Assembly (NCBI RefSeq): GCF_006717045.1
Contig: NZ_VFPH01000002.1
Location: 496,001-560,000, forward strand
Origin: Pseudonocardia cypriaca
Lineage (GTDB): Bacteria; Actinomycetota; Actinomycetes; Mycobacteriales; Pseudonocardiaceae
Length of the DNA: 64,000 bases
Direction: 5' to 3'
Shown here: positions 9,069 to 18,190 of the stretch, piece by piece
Layout: the number at the start of each line of letters is the position of its first letter
How positions within the stretch are numbered: position 1 is the stretch's first letter
Translations under genes and position numbers: made by a program
The notes under the pieces: generated by a model
Seen by the model: the letters and a program-made list of their open reading frames with translations, nothing else
The model's database searches: none
Told to the model about the DNA's origin: nothing

Positions 9069-10160
9069 TCAGACCACTGACGTCGTGACATCGGCCGTCC
9101 GCTCGAACGCCGGATCGAGCGCGACACCCCAGCCCGGGGAGGTCGGCGCCGGCACCGCGCCGTCGACGACCTGCAGGACCGGTTCGTAGACCCCCCGGGT
9201 CCACGGGGTGTGCTCGATGCTCCATTCCTGGTGCTGGGTGCAGGCGGGCATGGCCGCTGCCAGGTGGAGGGTGAACACCTGCATCAGCGAGTCGTTCGCG
9301 CAGTGCGGGGTGCACGGGATACCCGCCGCCTCGGCGAGCACGGCCACCTTGCGGGCGCGCGACACACCGCCGATGTAGCCGATGTCGGGCTGGACGATGT
9401 CGACGGCACGCTGGGCGATCATGCGCTGGAACTGCGGCAGCGAGATGTCCTGCTCCCCACCCGACACCGGGATGTCGAGCGCCGCCGCCACCTGCGCGGT
9501 CTGTTCCAGCTCCGGGAACGGGCACGGCTCCTCGTAGTGGAAGTAGCCGTGGTCCTCCAGCATCCGGCCGACCCGGATCGCGCGACCGACGGAGAAGCCG
9601 CCGTTCGCATCGGCCGAGATGGCGACGCCGTCACCGAGCACCTCGCGCACGTGCGGAACGATCCGTTCGGTACGCCCCGGCGCCGCGTCCGCGTCACGGC
9701 CCATCGCCGCCCCGACGCGGATCTTCACAGCGCGGAAGCCCCGTTCGGCCACGAGGCCGGCGAGCCGCTCGGCCTCCGCCTCCGGGGTGATCCCACGCTG
9801 CATGCTGGAGGCGTACATCGACACGGACTCGCGGGCGTGCCCGCCGATGAGCTTCGCGACCGGCTGCCCCGTCACCTTGCCCAGGACGTCCCACAACGCC
9901 GTGTCGACCCCGGCGAGCGCGCGGTGCAGGAAGCTGCTCGGGAACTTGTAGTGCACCCGCACGCATTCGTCGACGAGCGTCTCCACGTCCCACGGGTCCT
10001 TGCCGAGGAACAGCGGCGCCACCATGGTGTGCAGCACGTGAGCGCTGATGGCCGCTTGGTAGGGCGCGGTCTGGCCGATACCGACCACTCCGTCGTCCGT
10101 GGTCACCCGGACCACGGCGAGCTGCTCCCGGACCAACGTCTCGATCCGTTGGATCTTCAC
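9069..10160 (-). CDS. Mandelate racemase/muconate lactonizing enzyme family protein
   Basis: The 363-residue enolase-superfamily member has a capping domain (residues 1-125) and a barrel with AVKIRVG (the general-base strand, here K-x-R), ISADANGGFS and FHYEEPCPFPE for the first two metal ligands, VSGGEQD for the third, and PCTPHCAND. It differs in its base motif from the downstream paralogue, so it likely acts on another acid sugar or as an epimerase. GTG 10160 is the start, with GGGGAAG upstream. It is the first gene of the pair and is divergent from the LacI regulator with only 38 bases between. Confidence 0.85.
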   Translation of the reverse strand: MKIQRIETLVREQLAVVRVTTDDGVVGIGQTAPYQAAISAHVLHTMVAPLFLGKDPWDVETLVDECVRVHYKFPSSFLHRALAGVDTALWDVLGKVTGQPVAKLIGGHARESVSMYASSMQRGITPEAEAERLAGLVAERGFRAVKIRVGAAMGRDADAAPGRTERIVPHVREVLGDGVAISADANGGFSVGRAIRVGRMLEDHGYFHYEEPCPFPELEQTAQVAAALDIPVSGGEQDISLPQFQRMIAQRAVDIVQPDIGYIGGVSRARKVAVLAEAAGIPCTPHCANDSLMQVFTLHLAAAMPACTQHQEWSIEHTPWTRGVYEPVLQVVDGAVPAPTSPGWGVALDPAFERTADVTTSVV

Positions 10161-10198
10161 GAGGCTTCCCCCGATCTCGGTTCGACTAGGATCCCCGG
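10161..10198. promoter_or_regulatory. Divergent control region of the lacI-like gene and the dehydratase operon
   Basis: Only 38 bases separate the two start codons, so both promoters and probably the LacI-family operator overlap here or extend into the genes. No perfect palindrome stands out. The short inverted pair CCGAtcTCGG is the best candidate. Confidence 0.4.
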
Positions 10199-11254
10199 GT
10201 GGCGAAGGACCGGGTGACCATCCGGGACGTGGCGGCCCGAGCGGGCGTCTCGGTGGCAACGGCCTCGAAGGCGCTCAACGACCGCTACGGGGTCGCCTCG
10301 GACACCGTTCGCCGGGTCCGGGAGGCGGTCGCCGAGCTCGGCTACGAGTCGAGCCTCGTCGCCCGCAGCATGCGCATCGCGCGCACCGGCGTGATCGGCG
10401 TCCTCGTCTGGGACATCGGGCCCTACAGCGCCGAAGTGCTCAAGGGCGCGGCCGCCGCTGTCCGCGACACCGACTACGAGCTGCTCGTCTACGCCGCGGT
10501 GGGGCGAAGCGCCGACCGCATGGGCTGGGAACACCGCTACCTGCCCCGACTGTCCGGCACGCTGATCGACGGCGCCGTGCTCGTCACACCCACCGTCGAG
10601 ACCACGCCCGGCTCCACGCCCGTCGTCGCCGTCGACTCCCGCATCGGCGGCGAAGGTCTGCCCGCGGTCGACTCCGACAACTTCGCGGGCGCCCGCCTGG
10701 CCACGGACCACCTGCTCGGGCTCGGGCATCGTCGGATCGGCTTCCTCGGCCGCCCGCCGCGCGAGCTCGCGTCCGCGCAGCAGCGCGAGCACGGCTACCG
10801 CGCCTCGCTCGCCGCCGCCGGTGTGCAGTTCGACCCGAGCCTGGTGCACGCCGGCGGCTACGGCGCCACCGACCACCAGGACGCCGCCCGCGCGCTCCTG
10901 GAGCTGCCGGACAGGCCGACGGCGATCTTCGCCGCCAACGACGTGTCGGCGATCGCCACCGTCGACGTCGCGCTCACGCTCGGCCTGGACGTGCCGCGTG
11001 ACCTCTCGGTGGTCGGGTTCGACAACGTCCCGGAGAGCGCGCTGTGCCGGCCGGCGCTGACCACGGTCGAGCAGCCCTTGCAACTGATGGGGCAGCGCGC
11101 GGTGGAGATGGTCCTCGCCCTGCTCGCGGGCGACCGGCTCGCCAACCCGCACCTGCGCCTCCCCACGCGCCTGATCGTCCGCGGTTCCACGGGCGCTCCG
11201 GCACCGGCGACGCCCGACGACGCCGCGGGCGTTCACGCTCGACCCGCCTCCTGA
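10199..11254 (+). CDS. LacI-family transcriptional regulator
   Basis: The 351-residue protein begins with a LacI helix-turn-helix (VTIRDVAARAGVSVATASKA, residues 6-25). The hinge region follows, then a periplasmic-binding-protein-type sensor domain with TGVIGVLVWD, AVDSDNFAGARLATDHLLGLGH, FAANDVSAIATVDVAL and SVVGFDNVPES. It sits head to head with the dehydratase operon and tail to tail with the glycosidase gene (3' ends overlap by 22 bases). It is therefore the likely local repressor, relieved by a sugar or sugar acid. The GTG start has no strong ribosome site and may be leaderless. Confidence 0.9.
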   Translation: MAKDRVTIRDVAARAGVSVATASKALNDRYGVASDTVRRVREAVAELGYESSLVARSMRIARTGVIGVLVWDIGPYSAEVLKGAAAAVRDTDYELLVYAAVGRSADRMGWEHRYLPRLSGTLIDGAVLVTPTVETTPGSTPVVAVDSRIGGEGLPAVDSDNFAGARLATDHLLGLGHRRIGFLGRPPRELASAQQREHGYRASLAAAGVQFDPSLVHAGGYGATDHQDAARALLELPDRPTAIFAANDVSAIATVDVALTLGLDVPRDLSVVGFDNVPESALCRPALTTVEQPLQLMGQRAVEMVLALLAGDRLANPHLRLPTRLIVRGSTGAPAPATPDDAAGVHARPAS

Positions 11255-13836
11255 CGGACCACGTGGTAGGGCTGGTTCGCCAGCGTCTCGTCCAGTCCCG
11301 GCACGATCCAGGCGTCCCCGTCCGCGTGCCTCATCGTGAAGAAGTACGCCAGCGGGTAGGGCGAGTCGGTGTAGTCGCCCGGCACGGTCGCGGTGAGCCG
11401 CCCGTCGCCGCCCATCTCGACCGTCCGGTAGTGCTCGCCCTGGTTGAGGTGGCGGTAGTGCAGCACGACGGTCCCGTCGAACGGGCCGTCCGGCTCCGCC
11501 GTCAGCACCACGTCGGCAGCCGGGCGGAACGCGGCAGGCGGCACGTGGCGCAACCCCGGCCGGGCGACGGCCGGGATCGCCGCCACGCGGACCGCGACCC
11601 CCTCGGCGGGCGGTGCGGCGAGGGCGGCCTCGTGCTCGAGCTCCAGCGCGGCGAGGTCCTCCTCCACCGCGGGCACCCGATCCGCCCAGTGCCCGTGCTC
11701 GGCAACGCGATCACCGAAGGTGAGGTCGGGGCGGTAGACGCCGGTCGTCACGTCCGCCACGGCGGCGAACGCGTCCCGGGCCGCCCGGTACGCCCCGACC
11801 GCGTCACCCAGGTGCTGCGGGTCCTTCGTGCGCTGGAAGAGCGCGTACGCCAGACCGGCGCGCATCTTCCCGGCGAAGAACCGGCCGAGCCCGGCCTGTG
11901 CGGTCACGTCCACCGCGACCCGGCGGAACGCCGGTGCGTTGGCGTCGGGGCTCACCGCAACCGCCTGCTGCAGCGCACGCTCGGCGTCGTCGGAGAGCCG
12001 CTCGAGCCACGTCGCCACCTCGGACGGCCCGTACCGGCCGCTGCGCCGCCCGGCGAGCAGGTCGTCGGCGTGGTCGTCGATGCGGTCGAAGAGAGCGGGA
12101 TCGAAGGGGCTGGCAGCACCGAGGGTGCCGGGCTCCGGGGTGTCGAAGTGGTAGTGCCACGAGCTCGTCCCGCCGGCCAGCGGCATGTTGAGGTACATCT
12201 CGGGCCAGTAGTAGTTGTTCGACGCGCTCGGCCCGTGTGCGACGGTGACCAGCGGGAGCACGCGGCTCGCCGCCCCCAGCGCCGCCTCGAGGTCGGACGC
12301 GGCCGCCCCGTACTCGTGCTGCAGGAACCGCCGCCACACCGCGGGGTCGGCGTCGGGGTCGTAGAGCAGTCGGCCCCACAGGCGGTAGGTGTAGCGGTAC
12401 TTCGTCCAGGGGTCGCCTGCCAGCCGCAGCTCGGGGTCGAGGTACGGATCGCGCCCGCCCGGCTCACCACTGGTCTTGCGGCCCTTGAACGACAGCGGCT
12501 CGCACAGCTCCGCACCCAGCGCGCCGCCGATCGTCGAGAGGCGGCCGAACCCGGCCGCCAGCACCGGGTCACCCCACAGCAGCAGGCGCTGGGTGCCCGG
12601 CCAGATCCGGAAGAGCAGGTCGTAGTCGCGGTCCTCCCGCAGGAAGTCGCCGTAGCCGTAGCGCGTGAACCGCCGCTGGTGCCGGGTGATCGACTTCAGC
12701 CCCGTACCGGGTTCCTCCGTCGGCTCCTCGAGCGATCGCACCGAAACCTGGTGGTAGGGCAGGCCGAGGTGCTCGGCCCAGTACTTCGCCGACACGACGA
12801 CCGACGCCCCCGTCCCGCGGGCCACGTCGACCAGCCCCGCGTCGACCCCCTTGGCGTGCATGTCGATCTCCAGTGGGCGCCCGACCCGCGACACCGCCCC
12901 CATCACCGTGCGCCAGAAGTCGTGGCCGGGCTCGGGCACGCCGCCCTCGTAGTGCACCCGGAACGTGAGCCCGTCGATCGCGGGGCAGGCGCGCAGCAGG
13001 GCCTCCAGACCGGCGGAGGCGTACGCGGCGTGGTTCTCCGGCGTCACCCCGATGATCGGGTACCGGGGTTGCGGGCTCTCCGGCATCTCGTAGGCGTGGT
13101 TCCAGAGCCCGAGCTGGAAGTGGATGCCGCGCCGCTCCGCCTCCGCGCTCACCCACTGCAGGGTCTCGAGGTTGCGCGCGCGCTCCTCGTCCGAGACGCC
13201 GCCCGCACGCACGTCGTAGCCGGGGACGTCGACGAGGAACGGGTAGGCGAAGCAGAGGTAGTTGTCCCGGACGTTCAGGTCGTAGGAGTAGTTGTACTGC
13301 ATGCCGAAGGCGAGCTGCAGCCGGTTGACCCGGTGCGTGGCCAGCTCGGTCAGATACTCGTCCCAGAACGCGCGGTCGTGCAGCCACGGCGTGTCCTCGA
13401 CGTCGCTGACGAAGATGCGGCTCACGCTCCGCACCGGCGTCGCCGGGACGCCTTCCTCGGGCGCGGTGGCGAGCAGCGCCTCGAGCGGGTCGGCGGCGAG
13501 TGCCGCGACGTCGGCGAGGTCGAGCACGGCGTAGGCGAGGCCGCGCCCGTCGCTGCCCGCCACGCCGATCGTCCGGGGTCGGTCAGCGGGGCGCGTGACG
13601 GAGAACGACTCCCGTGTCCCCGACGCCCCGCTCCCGCCGAGGGCGAGCGAGATCCGCAGCGGCTCGCCGGGCACGCCGCGCCCCACCGGCTCCCGGACCA
13701 CGGCGATCCCGCGCCGGGTCAGGACGTCCACCAGGTGCTCGACGGCCCAGCGTCCCGTCGGGCTGGCGCCCACGTCGTCCCCGGCCTCGATGACGACCGG
13801 TGCTGCGGAGTGGTGCTCGTCGGGCTGCTCGCCCAT
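11233..13836 (-). CDS. Large putative glycoside hydrolase (alpha-glucuronidase/hexosaminidase-like N-terminus)
   Basis: The protein has 867 residues with no signal peptide, so it is probably cytoplasmic. The N-terminal 140 residues look like the accessory domain that precedes hexosaminidase- and glucuronidase-type barrels (an AVEHLVDVLTRRGIAVV helix, then a GRGLAYAVLDLADV segment). The barrel contains HRVNRLQLAFGMQYNYSYD, YLCFAYPFLVD and FQLGLWNHAYE, which are carbohydrate-binding-like. I do not know the exact family. ATG 13836 is preferred because GAGGAG lies four bases upstream. The neighbours (LacI, sugar-acid dehydratases, transporter relic) suggest release of a uronic or aldonic acid from an imported oligosaccharide. 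Confidence 0.65.
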   Translation of the reverse strand: MGEQPDEHHSAAPVVIEAGDDVGASPTGRWAVEHLVDVLTRRGIAVVREPVGRGVPGEPLRISLALGGSGASGTRESFSVTRPADRPRTIGVAGSDGRGLAYAVLDLADVAALAADPLEALLATAPEEGVPATPVRSVSRIFVSDVEDTPWLHDRAFWDEYLTELATHRVNRLQLAFGMQYNYSYDLNVRDNYLCFAYPFLVDVPGYDVRAGGVSDEERARNLETLQWVSAEAERRGIHFQLGLWNHAYEMPESPQPRYPIIGVTPENHAAYASAGLEALLRACPAIDGLTFRVHYEGGVPEPGHDFWRTVMGAVSRVGRPLEIDMHAKGVDAGLVDVARGTGASVVVSAKYWAEHLGLPYHQVSVRSLEEPTEEPGTGLKSITRHQRRFTRYGYGDFLREDRDYDLLFRIWPGTQRLLLWGDPVLAAGFGRLSTIGGALGAELCEPLSFKGRKTSGEPGGRDPYLDPELRLAGDPWTKYRYTYRLWGRLLYDPDADPAVWRRFLQHEYGAAASDLEAALGAASRVLPLVTVAHGPSASNNYYWPEMYLNMPLAGGTSSWHYHFDTPEPGTLGAASPFDPALFDRIDDHADDLLAGRRSGRYGPSEVATWLERLSDDAERALQQAVAVSPDANAPAFRRVAVDVTAQAGLGRFFAGKMRAGLAYALFQRTKDPQHLGDAVGAYRAARDAFAAVADVTTGVYRPDLTFGDRVAEHGHWADRVPAVEEDLAALELEHEAALAAPPAEGVAVRVAAIPAVARPGLRHVPPAAFRPAADVVLTAEPDGPFDGTVVLHYRHLNQGEHYRTVEMGGDGRLTATVPGDYTDSPYPLAYFFTMRHADGDAWIVPGLDETLANQPYHVVRQEAGRA

Positions 13837-13863
13837 CCGTCTCCTCACTTCCCGGGCGGGCGC

Positions 13864-13953
13864 TCAGCCCTCGAGCCCGTCCACCGTGATGCCCTGGATG
13901 AAGTAGCGCTGGGAGATGAGGAAGATCAACGGCCCGAACAGGTCGTTCCAGGT
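13864..13953 (-). pseudogene. C-terminal remnant of a carbohydrate ABC transporter permease
   Basis: Reading leftward, 28 codons ending in TGA (13864-13866) give TWNDLFGPLIFLISQRYF then IQGITVDGLEG. This is the typical last part of a MalG-type sugar permease. Upstream of about 13953 the homology stops abruptly. The frame stays open to a GTG at 14016 with an unrelated leader, so a chimeric 50-residue ORF exists. A deletion that removed the binding protein, the partner permease and most of this permease explains it. It ends 27 bases before the glycosidase start, where such a permease would normally precede the hydrolase. Confidence 0.8.
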
Positions 13954-13971
13954 CCCTCGACGAGCGACGTT

Positions 13972-13983
13972 GAAAACGTTTTC
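13972..13983. promoter_or_regulatory. LacI-type operator palindrome
   Basis: GAAAACGTTTTC is a perfect 12-base palindrome with a central CG, the typical operator of LacI/CcpA-family sugar regulators, in an otherwise GC-rich region. It lies just upstream of the permease scar and the glycosidase gene, so the local LacI protein (10199-11254) is the likely ligand. It was probably the operator of the lost transporter operon. Confidence 0.7.
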
Positions 13984-14197
13984 GCACTGGATGAGCACGC
14001 GCACGACGGCGGACACGAAGAGGTTCCTTCCGACAAGCGGAAAGCTGGTTTCGACAGACGGTAGGACTCGTGAGCGAGACGGTCAAGAGCGAAGGGGCCG
14101 GCCTGCACCCCCGCACTTCACCGCCGGATCCGACGTCGGGTCGGGGTGGTGCGAGACGATCCTGAGATCGGCGATGCCGCTTCCCACGGCTGAGCGC

Positions 14198-14398
14198 TCA
14201 GCGGCAGCGGAGCGCCTCCTCGGCACATTGTGCGTACCACCGGATCCCGCAAGGGTGAATCGGCACCGCCGCCTGCCGCCACGAGCATCCGGCACAGTGC
14301 CCCGTGCCGTCGTCGACGTGCAGCCGCAGCAGCTCGGCGACGAGCGCCGGCCGTTGCTCCATGAAGTCGATCACGTCGAATGTCCCCCCAGCGGTCAC
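14198..14398 (-). CDS. Small cysteine-containing protein of a common actinobacterial type
   Basis: The 66-residue product contains DFMEQRPALVAELLRLHVDD, then HCAGCSW, then HPCGIRWYAQCAEEAL. Spaced Cys pairs after an LLxLHVDDGxGxC motif recur in short actinobacterial proteins of unknown role, so coding is more likely than chance. The GTG start at 14398 is the best available but lacks a clear ribosome site. It lies between the transporter scar and the phosphatase gene on the same strand. The cysteines might bind zinc; this is inference only. Confidence 0.55.
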   Translation of the reverse strand: MTAGGTFDVIDFMEQRPALVAELLRLHVDDGTGHCAGCSWRQAAVPIHPCGIRWYAQCAEEALRCR

Positions 14399-14469
14399 AC
14401 GCTGATCTTGGATGCCCCGAGCCACGCGGCGATGTCCCAAAGCAACGATCCCTCGATCGAGTGACACGG

Positions 14470-15717
14470 TCACTGGGCCGGGGGTTGCTTCGGGTGCCAG
14501 TCGAGGCACACGACCGTGGCGTCGTCGCTGATCTCGCCGTTGCACGACTTGGTGACGGCCCGGGTGATGTGTCGTACGAGCTCGGGAGGCGCGAGCTCGT
14601 GGTGCTCCGCGAGCAGCGCGGCCAGCCGGCGATAGCCGAACTCCTGCTCACCTCGCTGATGGGCCTCGGTGATGCCGTCGGTGAGCAGCAGCAACCGGTC
14701 CCCCGGTTGGAGCGCGATCGGGTGAGTCGGGTAGTGCGTGGCGCCGAGCAGCCCGAGCGGCAGCTCGGGCGGAACGAGGAGTTCGCTCACCGCGCCGTCC
14801 CGCACCAGCAGCGGCGGCGGGTGACCGGCGTTGAGGATCGTCCCGACGCCGGTGTCGACGTCGAGTTCGAGGATGAGGCCGGTGACGAAGTCAGGGCCGG
14901 GGAACTGCTCCACCAGGTGCCGATTCGCGGTCTCGGCCTGCTCGACGATCGAGCAGTGCGCGCGGCGGGCGTTGCGCATCGCCGTGCAGGAGAGGCTGGC
15001 CAGCAGCGACGCGCGCAGCCCGTGGCCGGCCGCGTCGCTGACGGCCACGGTCAGACAATGGGCGCTGACGGCGTAGTCGAAGTTGTCCCCGCCGATCTCG
15101 TACGCGGGCTCCAACGCGCCCGCGATGGAGAACGCCGGCAGCTCGAAGGCCAGGCTGGGCAGCAGCTCCCATTGGATCTCCGCAGCCAACCCCAGCTCAC
15201 GCCTGCGGCGCAGCATCTCGAACCGGTCGGTGTAGCGGCGAGCGCCTGTCAGCACGTGCCCCAGGACGCGAGCGACATCCTCGAGCACGTCCAATGTTGC
15301 CCCGCCGACGTCGTCACCGGGCAGGGTGACAGCGAGGACCCCCAGACGCTCGGCACGGACCGACACCGGGAGGTAGACCACAACCGCGGGCCCGGGCGCA
15401 CCACGATCAGCAGCACCGACCGCGGCAGTATCAGCGGAACGTTCCACGACGGCGGTGACGCGGCGCTGCTCCCGGTAGGACACACCCGCAGCGCTGTGCA
15501 CCAAGTCCTGGGACAGGATCGGCGCAGTGGCGGGGTCCACCGCCACCGGCTCCAGACTCGCCTCGGCGTAGTCCGACAGCAGCACGACGCAGCCCTGCGC
15601 CGACACCCGCCGGGCCAGCCATCGTGAGCAGACATCAACCAGCTCGCTCGGCGGCGCTCGATCCAGATCTCTCAACAGCGCGCCGACGCCGGGCCGAGCA
15701 GTCGCCGCATCCCTCAT
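14470..15717 (-). CDS. PP2C-type (SpoIIE/RsbU-like) protein phosphatase with GAF-like sensor
   Basis: From ATG 15717 the protein has 415 residues. The first 180 form a GAF-like sensory domain (ELVDVCSRWLARRVSAQGCV to VYLPVSVRAERLGVLAVTL). The C-terminal half is a SpoIIE phosphatase: AYEIGGDNFDYAV, VSDAAGHGLRASLLASL, ILNAGHPPPLLV, LLLTDGITEAH and EISDDATVVCLDW, with the aspartates that bind the metals. Such enzymes dephosphorylate anti-anti-sigma factors in partner switching. The frame remains open upstream to 16023, so a longer start is possible. No anti-sigma partner is next to it. Confidence 0.85.
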   Translation of the reverse strand: MRDAATARPGVGALLRDLDRAPPSELVDVCSRWLARRVSAQGCVVLLSDYAEASLEPVAVDPATAPILSQDLVHSAAGVSYREQRRVTAVVERSADTAAVGAADRGAPGPAVVVYLPVSVRAERLGVLAVTLPGDDVGGATLDVLEDVARVLGHVLTGARRYTDRFEMLRRRRELGLAAEIQWELLPSLAFELPAFSIAGALEPAYEIGGDNFDYAVSAHCLTVAVSDAAGHGLRASLLASLSCTAMRNARRAHCSIVEQAETANRHLVEQFPGPDFVTGLILELDVDTGVGTILNAGHPPPLLVRDGAVSELLVPPELPLGLLGATHYPTHPIALQPGDRLLLLTDGITEAHQRGEQEFGYRRLAALLAEHHELAPPELVRHITRAVTKSCNGEISDDATVVCLDWHPKQPPAQ

Positions 15718-16061
15718 CACCGCGGCCACCCTGCCACCCCCGCCACCGTCACGCGACGGCCCACAGCGAGTCACCGCGTCGACCTGTCCCCGGCCCGCTG
15801 GAGCTCGAGCTGTCACAGCCGGCCGCACCGAGACCTCAGCGATGCTTGCCGTTCGCGGTTCGCGTGTGGGTCCGCGCACGTCGGGTATGTCCAACAGACC
15901 CCCGACCCGCCCTCGGGCCGATACCCGGGCCGAGATCCAGATCATGGCTGCGAGAGCCCGAGCAGGCTTCACCGGCGTGGTCATGTTGCACAGATCGTCA
16001 CGACATCCGCCCACGTCGATCACGACAGAGTCGTCTCGCCGTAGGCGCCAGGAGGAACGTC
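15718..16061. other. Divergent intergenic region
   Basis: These 344 bases lie between the leftward phosphatase gene and the rightward small gene. They may include extra N-terminal codons of the phosphatase. I recognise no operator or RNA; the only clear signal is AGGAGG at 16050-16055 for the next gene. Confidence 0.4.
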
Positions 16062-16451
16062 ATGGGAATATTCCGCTACGCGGTCGCGGCCGGAATCGGC
16101 TACTACGCGGGTCAGCCCGAGGGACGTCGACAGCTGACGACGTTGCGACGGCGAGCAGCCGAGCTCGCTCGCAGCCCCGAGGTGCGACGGCTGCGCGAAC
16201 GCGGGTGGGACCTGGCCGGTGACGCGGCGCTCGCCACGAGGAACGCCGCCGCGAAGGCGCGGCGGGCTCGCCCCGATTCGGCGGCGACCGCCGATCCCGG
16301 CGCCGGGACGGAGCCGGCCGACCTGGACAGGCCGGTCGGCTTCAACGGCACGACGGTCGCCGAGGACTCCAAGGCCGTCACCCTCGGACTCTCGGCGCCC
16401 CCGCTGGCCGCCCGCACCGGGCCAGCGGCTCCGCCGGAGGACCGGGTATGA
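16062..16451 (+). CDS. Small YtxH-like protein of unknown function
   Basis: The 129-residue product has one N-terminal hydrophobic stretch (MGIFRYAVAAGIGYYAGQPE) followed by a basic, helical region (TLRRRAAELARSPEVRRLRE) and a Pro/Ala-rich tail. This resembles YtxH-type stress proteins with a single membrane anchor. AGGAGG seven bases before ATG 16062 supports the start. It is a single gene and no function can be assigned. Confidence 0.65.
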   Translation: MGIFRYAVAAGIGYYAGQPEGRRQLTTLRRRAAELARSPEVRRLRERGWDLAGDAALATRNAAAKARRARPDSAATADPGAGTEPADLDRPVGFNGTTVAEDSKAVTLGLSAPPLAARTGPAAPPEDRV

Positions 16452-16778
16452 GTGCGATCGACCGCCCGCGATCCTCGGCTGTCACCCACCGCAGGCGCTG
16501 GCATTCGTTGTAATCGCGGTATCGACAGAATCCGCTCTCCGCCGGCGGTTGGGTTCCGGCTTCGTCGGCGCCGGCCCGCAGGTGGGCGTCAGCGGCGAAC
16601 TCGACCGGCACCGTGGCCCACCTCGTCGAACGGGCCGACGTCCACCATCAGCCGGTCCGGATACGACACGAGTTGATGGCGGGGCACCTGGTCTGCGCCT
16701 CCGGGCCGGTCGTAATCTGTCGCCCGAACGACCGTGGGGTGGCAACGCCACCGCCGGTACGGACACTGAGGAGAGAAC
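16452..16778 (+). other. Leader and intergenic region before cspA
   Basis: No gene is recognisable in 327 bases. The last part must hold the cspA promoter and its 5' leader, which in this family is often long and structured. GAGGAGAG at 16769-16776 is the ribosome site. Confidence 0.45.
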
Positions 16779-16982
16779 ATGCCCGAGGGCACCGTGAAGT
16801 GGTTCAACGGCGAGAAGGGCTTCGGCTTCATCGCCCCCGACGACGGCGGCAAGGACATCTTCGTCCACTACTCGGCCATCGCCGGCAGCGGATACAAGTC
16901 GCTGGAGGAGGGCCAGCGGGTTTCCTTCGAATCCAGCCAGGGCCAGAAGGGGCCGCAGGCGGACAGCGTCCGCCCCATCTGA
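16779..16982 (+). CDS. cspA: Cold-shock protein, CspA family
   Basis: The 67-residue product is a complete cold-shock domain with RNP1 ([10 protein letters not shown]) and RNP2 (DIFVHYSAI), starting [18 protein letters not shown]. It binds single-stranded RNA or DNA as a chaperone and is often made under cold or general stress. A strong ribosome site precedes ATG 16779. It is monocistronic and faces ackA tail to tail with 65 bases between. Confidence 0.95.
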   Translation: MPEGTVKWFNGEKGFGFIAPDDGGKDIFVHYSAIAGSGYKSLEEGQRVSFESSQGQKGPQADSVRPI

Positions 16983-17047
16983 CCACGAGTTTCACTCGAC
17001 ATTCCCGGCCGGCCGCGCGCTTCGGGCGGCGGACCAGTACTGCCCGC

Positions 17048-18190
17048 TCACCCCGGCGTCCTGACGGTCGATGCCCCGCTCACCTGGTGCGTTCCCGTGA
17101 GGAGGGCACGCACCTGCGCCCCGATGACGAGTTCCTCGCGGCTGTGGACCACGAGGGTGCGGGCGGGGGCCGTGCCGGTGCTGACGTCGGTCTCGCCGTC
17201 CGGATCGGCGGCGGCGTTGGCGTGCTCGTCGACGGCCAGGCCGAGGAAGCCGAGCCCTTCGACGGCGCGCCGACGCAGATCCGGGGCGCGCTCGCCGATG
17301 CCACCGCTGAACACGAGCACGTCGAGCCCGCCCAGGGCGGCCGCCATCGCCGCGACCGCCGCGCGGAGCCGGTGCAGCCAGACCTCGACCGCGAGCGTGG
17401 CATCCGGTCGCCCGGCCCGCTCCCCCGCCAGCACGTCGCGCATGTCCGCGCTGCCGGCGAGCCCGGCCAGCCCGGACTCGCGGTCGAGCGCCCCGGCGAC
17501 GTCGGCGGCGGCGAGACCGGCTGACTCCACCAGCCACGACGGGACCGCCGGGTCCAGGTCACCGCTGCGGCTGCCCATGACCAGGCCGGCGGTCGGGGTG
17601 AAACCCATCGTCGTGTCCACCGACCGGGGCCGGTCCCCGTCCCACGCCACCGCGCAGGCCGAGGCGCCCGACCCGAGGTGCGCGACGACCGTCCGCAGCC
17701 CGGGACCCGCGAGGACGGCGGCCCGGCGCGCGGCCCACTCGTGCGCCAACCCGTGGAACCCGTAGCGGCGCACCCCGAGCTCGTCGCGCCACCGGGCCGG
17801 GATCGCGTACGTCGAGGCCGCGGCCGGCATGCCGGCGTGGAAGGCGGTGTCGAAGCAGGCGACGGCCGGCACCTCCGGAAGAGCCGACCGGGTCGCGCGG
17901 AGCGCGGCCAGCGCGGGTGGCTGGTGCAGCGGGGCGAGCGCGGCCAGCTCGTCCAGCTCCGCCAGGACCGCGTCGTCGACGAGGACCGGTCCGTGGCGGT
18001 GCGGGCCACCGTGCACCACCCGGTGGCCGACGGCGTCGATCCGCCCCAGCCCGTCGAGGGCCTCCTCCAGCGCCCCGGGCTCCGGCCGCCCCCGGTCGGC
18101 GGAGAGGTCAGTCCGGTGGACGAGCGCGTCGCCGTCGAGCAGGCGGACCTTGATGCTGCTCGATCCGGCGTTGACGATCAGGACCCTCAT
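17048..18190 (-). CDS. ackA: Acetate kinase
   Basis: The 380-residue protein starts [20 protein letters not shown], the acetate-kinase signature. It has GHRVVHGG, the catalytic region [12 protein letters not shown], the phosphate loop [14 protein letters not shown] and [14 protein letters not shown] near the end. The reaction is acetyl phosphate + ADP to acetate + ATP in the cytoplasm. Its ATG overlaps the phosphoketolase stop (ATGA, 18187-18190), so the two are translationally coupled: phosphoketolase makes acetyl phosphate and this enzyme harvests ATP without oxygen. Confidence 0.95.
   Translation of the reverse strand: MRVLIVNAGSSSIKVRLLDGDALVHRTDLSADRGRPEPGALEEALDGLGRIDAVGHRVVHGGPHRHGPVLVDDAVLAELDELAALAPLHQPPALAALRATRSALPEVPAVACFDTAFHAGMPAAASTYAIPARWRDELGVRRYGFHGLAHEWAARRAAVLAGPGLRTVVAHLGSGASACAVAWDGDRPRSVDTTMGFTPTAGLVMGSRSGDLDPAVPSWLVESAGLAAADVAGALDRESGLAGLAGSADMRDVLAGERAGRPDATLAVEVWLHRLRAAVAAMAAALGGLDVLVFSGGIGERAPDLRRRAVEGLGFLGLAVDEHANAAADPDGETDVSTGTAPARTLVVHSREELVIGAQVRALLTGTHQVSGASTVRTPG

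Noticed and set aside
16452..16778. Short frames on both strands before cspA
   Set aside because: The translations have no recognisable motifs and no ribosome sites; treated as leader/intergenic sequence.
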